Origin: Candidatus Kaiserbacteria bacterium
GTDB lineage: Bacteria > Patescibacteriota > Minisyncoccia > Phycocordibacterales > UBA2100
Length of the DNA stretch: 34,616 nucleotides
Direction of reading: 5' to 3'
Assembly: GCA_016214605.1 (NCBI GenBank)
Contig: JACROD010000008.1
Span: forward strand, 1 to 34,616
How positions within the stretch are numbered: position 1 is the stretch's first letter; the number at the start of each line of letters is the position of its first letter. A program made the translations under genes and the position numbers. The notes beneath the pieces are model-generated. The model made no database searches, was not told the origin of the DNA, and was given only the letters and a program-made list of their open reading frames with translations. This document shows positions 33,392 through 34,616 of this stretch, in pieces.

Positions 33392-34366
33392 ATGGATAGT
33401 TTGGGGATAGAGCCTTTCACCAAGGCCGATTCGATGGGATTCTTGGCGCCGCGATTCGATCCGCCGATCATTGACAAGCGCTCGGCTATCGATCTCGCGC
33501 TGGTCACATCTGCACCACCTGTCTCACTGACAGACCCGGCGGCACCCCCGAGTCTCAAACAAACGCTCGCGAAGCACCGCGAATTCATACGCGAGCTTCT
33601 CGCCCAGTGGGAAATCGCACACCTCGTGCTCTCTCGCGAAGATCTCGATATACCCGAATGCATACGAGTCGTCTGTGGCTTGCAGTCTCCACCAATCGGC
33701 GCCCGTCCTCAGAGGATCGCACAGATACTGTGGGAAGTGGGGATCCGCGTCGTGAATCTGTCCGGTTATGAGGGTCCCCACCAATTCGGTGCGGGATTCG
33801 CAGAGCCGAGAGTAGGTCTTACGCTTTCCGGCAGGAGGTTTGTGCGCGCATGTGCCAAGGTCGGCCTCATCGGCGACGTATCACATATGAGCCATCAATG
33901 CATCCGCGACACCTTTCGCCTCATCGACAAGGAGCAGCTGCGACTCCCGCTCATGGCGTCGCACGTGGGATGCTGTGGCGTGCACGCTCATGATCGCAGC
34001 CTTCCCGACGACATTCTGCAGGAGATTTTCGTGCGGGGCGGCTATGTCGGCATCGTCGGCATGGCACCATTCTTGTCGACCCATGACACTTCTATCGAAC
34101 CCTTCTTCAGGCATCTCGAGTATGCACTCGCGATGGCAAAGAAAGTAAGGAGTGGCTTCGTGGGCTTCGGCTCCGATGTGGTGTATCGCGATCAAGTACA
34201 GGACGAGGATCGATCATTCCCGCGAGAATGGGTAGAGCAGGAAACACAGATCCCCCAGCTCATCCAAGCGGAAATGCGCAAGCGCGGATTCGATCTCGCC
34301 ACGCGACAAGGCGTCCTCGGGGCAAACTTCCTTCGCTTTCTTCGCCTCGCTCTACCGGAAAAATGA
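33392..34366 (+). CDS. Membrane dipeptidase-like (peptidase family M19)
   Basis: VGLTLSGRRFVRACAKVGLIGDVSHMSHQCIRDTF, PLMASHVG, ILQEIFVRGGYVGIVGMAPFLS, VGFGSDV. Confidence 0.8.
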   Translation: MDSLGIEPFTKADSMGFLAPRFDPPIIDKRSAIDLALVTSAPPVSLTDPAAPPSLKQTLAKHREFIRELLAQWEIAHLVLSREDLDIPECIRVVCGLQSPPIGARPQRIAQILWEVGIRVVNLSGYEGPHQFGAGFAEPRVGLTLSGRRFVRACAKVGLIGDVSHMSHQCIRDTFRLIDKEQLRLPLMASHVGCCGVHAHDRSLPDDILQEIFVRGGYVGIVGMAPFLSTHDTSIEPFFRHLEYALAMAKKVRSGFVGFGSDVVYRDQVQDEDRSFPREWVEQETQIPQLIQAEMRKRGFDLATRQGVLGANFLRFLRLALPEK

Positions 34367-34371
34367 CCACG

Positions 34372-34412
34372 ATCCCTGCGGCGTACGATCAGCGCGCCGC
34401 AGGGATTTTCTT
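34372..34412 (+). terminator. Intrinsic terminator
   Basis: ATCCCTGCGGCG…CGCCGCAGGGAT-TTTCTTT. Confidence 0.8.
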
Positions 34413-34431
34413 TGCTTCGTATTTTGCGTAT

Positions 34432-34460
34432 TTGACAACATGACTTTATAGGTGTATTAT
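34432..34460 (+). promoter_or_regulatory. Sigma70-type promoter facing the right terminal repeat
   Basis: TTGACA-17 bp-TATTAT. Confidence 0.65.
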
Positions 34461-34479
34461 ATTAAATAGTAGGCGGTCC

Positions 34480-34616
34480 TACAAAAACCCCTCAAGCCGA
34501 ACACCGACTTTTTTGAATAATCGATGCTGGTAATGCCTTTAAGATAGCACGTTTCTGTTTTTTCTCCTCTCGTTTCTTCCACTTTGCGATCTCGATATCC
34601 CACGCTTCCTGTGGCG
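34480..34616 (-). repeat. 137-bp inverted terminal repeat, right copy
   Basis: Exact reverse complement of 5-141. Confidence 0.95.
34492..34616 (-). CDS. C-terminal fragment of the same protein as at 1-129
   Basis: Lies inside the inverted repeat; the stop is the reverse complement of 127-129. Confidence 0.55.
   Translation of the reverse strand, partial: PQEAWDIEIAKWKKREEKKQKRAILKALPASIIQKSRCSA

Noticed and set aside
1-34616. Linear plasmid or phage with terminal inverted repeats
   Set aside because: Gene content is chromosomal housekeeping and there are no replication or packaging genes; a repeat boundary or assembly artefact is more likely.

Overview
The window looks like about 34.6 kb of a bacterial chromosome with Patescibacteria/CPR-like content: short housekeeping proteins, few complete biosynthetic operons, many peptidases and structured intergenic RNAs, standard code with TGA as stop. 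The core genes are hpf/raiA, oligopeptidase B, fmt, def, two mreB paralogs, holB-like, frr, rseP, proS, mreB-mreC-mreD-like-mrdA, greA, serA, a YhhQ-type transporter, a CaCA exchanger, an SDR and an M19 dipeptidase. There are six intact tRNA genes. An accessory block at about 7.2-13.7 kb holds a 945-aa metallophosphoesterase-like protein, an internally repeated membrane protein and a ClpP-like protein. The two soluble proteins of that block share a paralogous leader. The strongest unexplained signals are non-coding: (1) a two-copy structured element with compensatory base changes upstream of two transporter genes; (2) tRNA-Pro genes inside 14-bp extensions of the acceptor stem, one nested in a split tRNA-Pro-like sequence; (3) a promoter-to-terminator tRNA-like small RNA antisense to the rseP-proS intergenic region; (4) a structured RNA candidate upstream of def; (5) the shared ~110-bp leader; (6) a 137-bp inverted repeat at the two window ends. 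All of this is by-eye reading; no database search or folding program was run.
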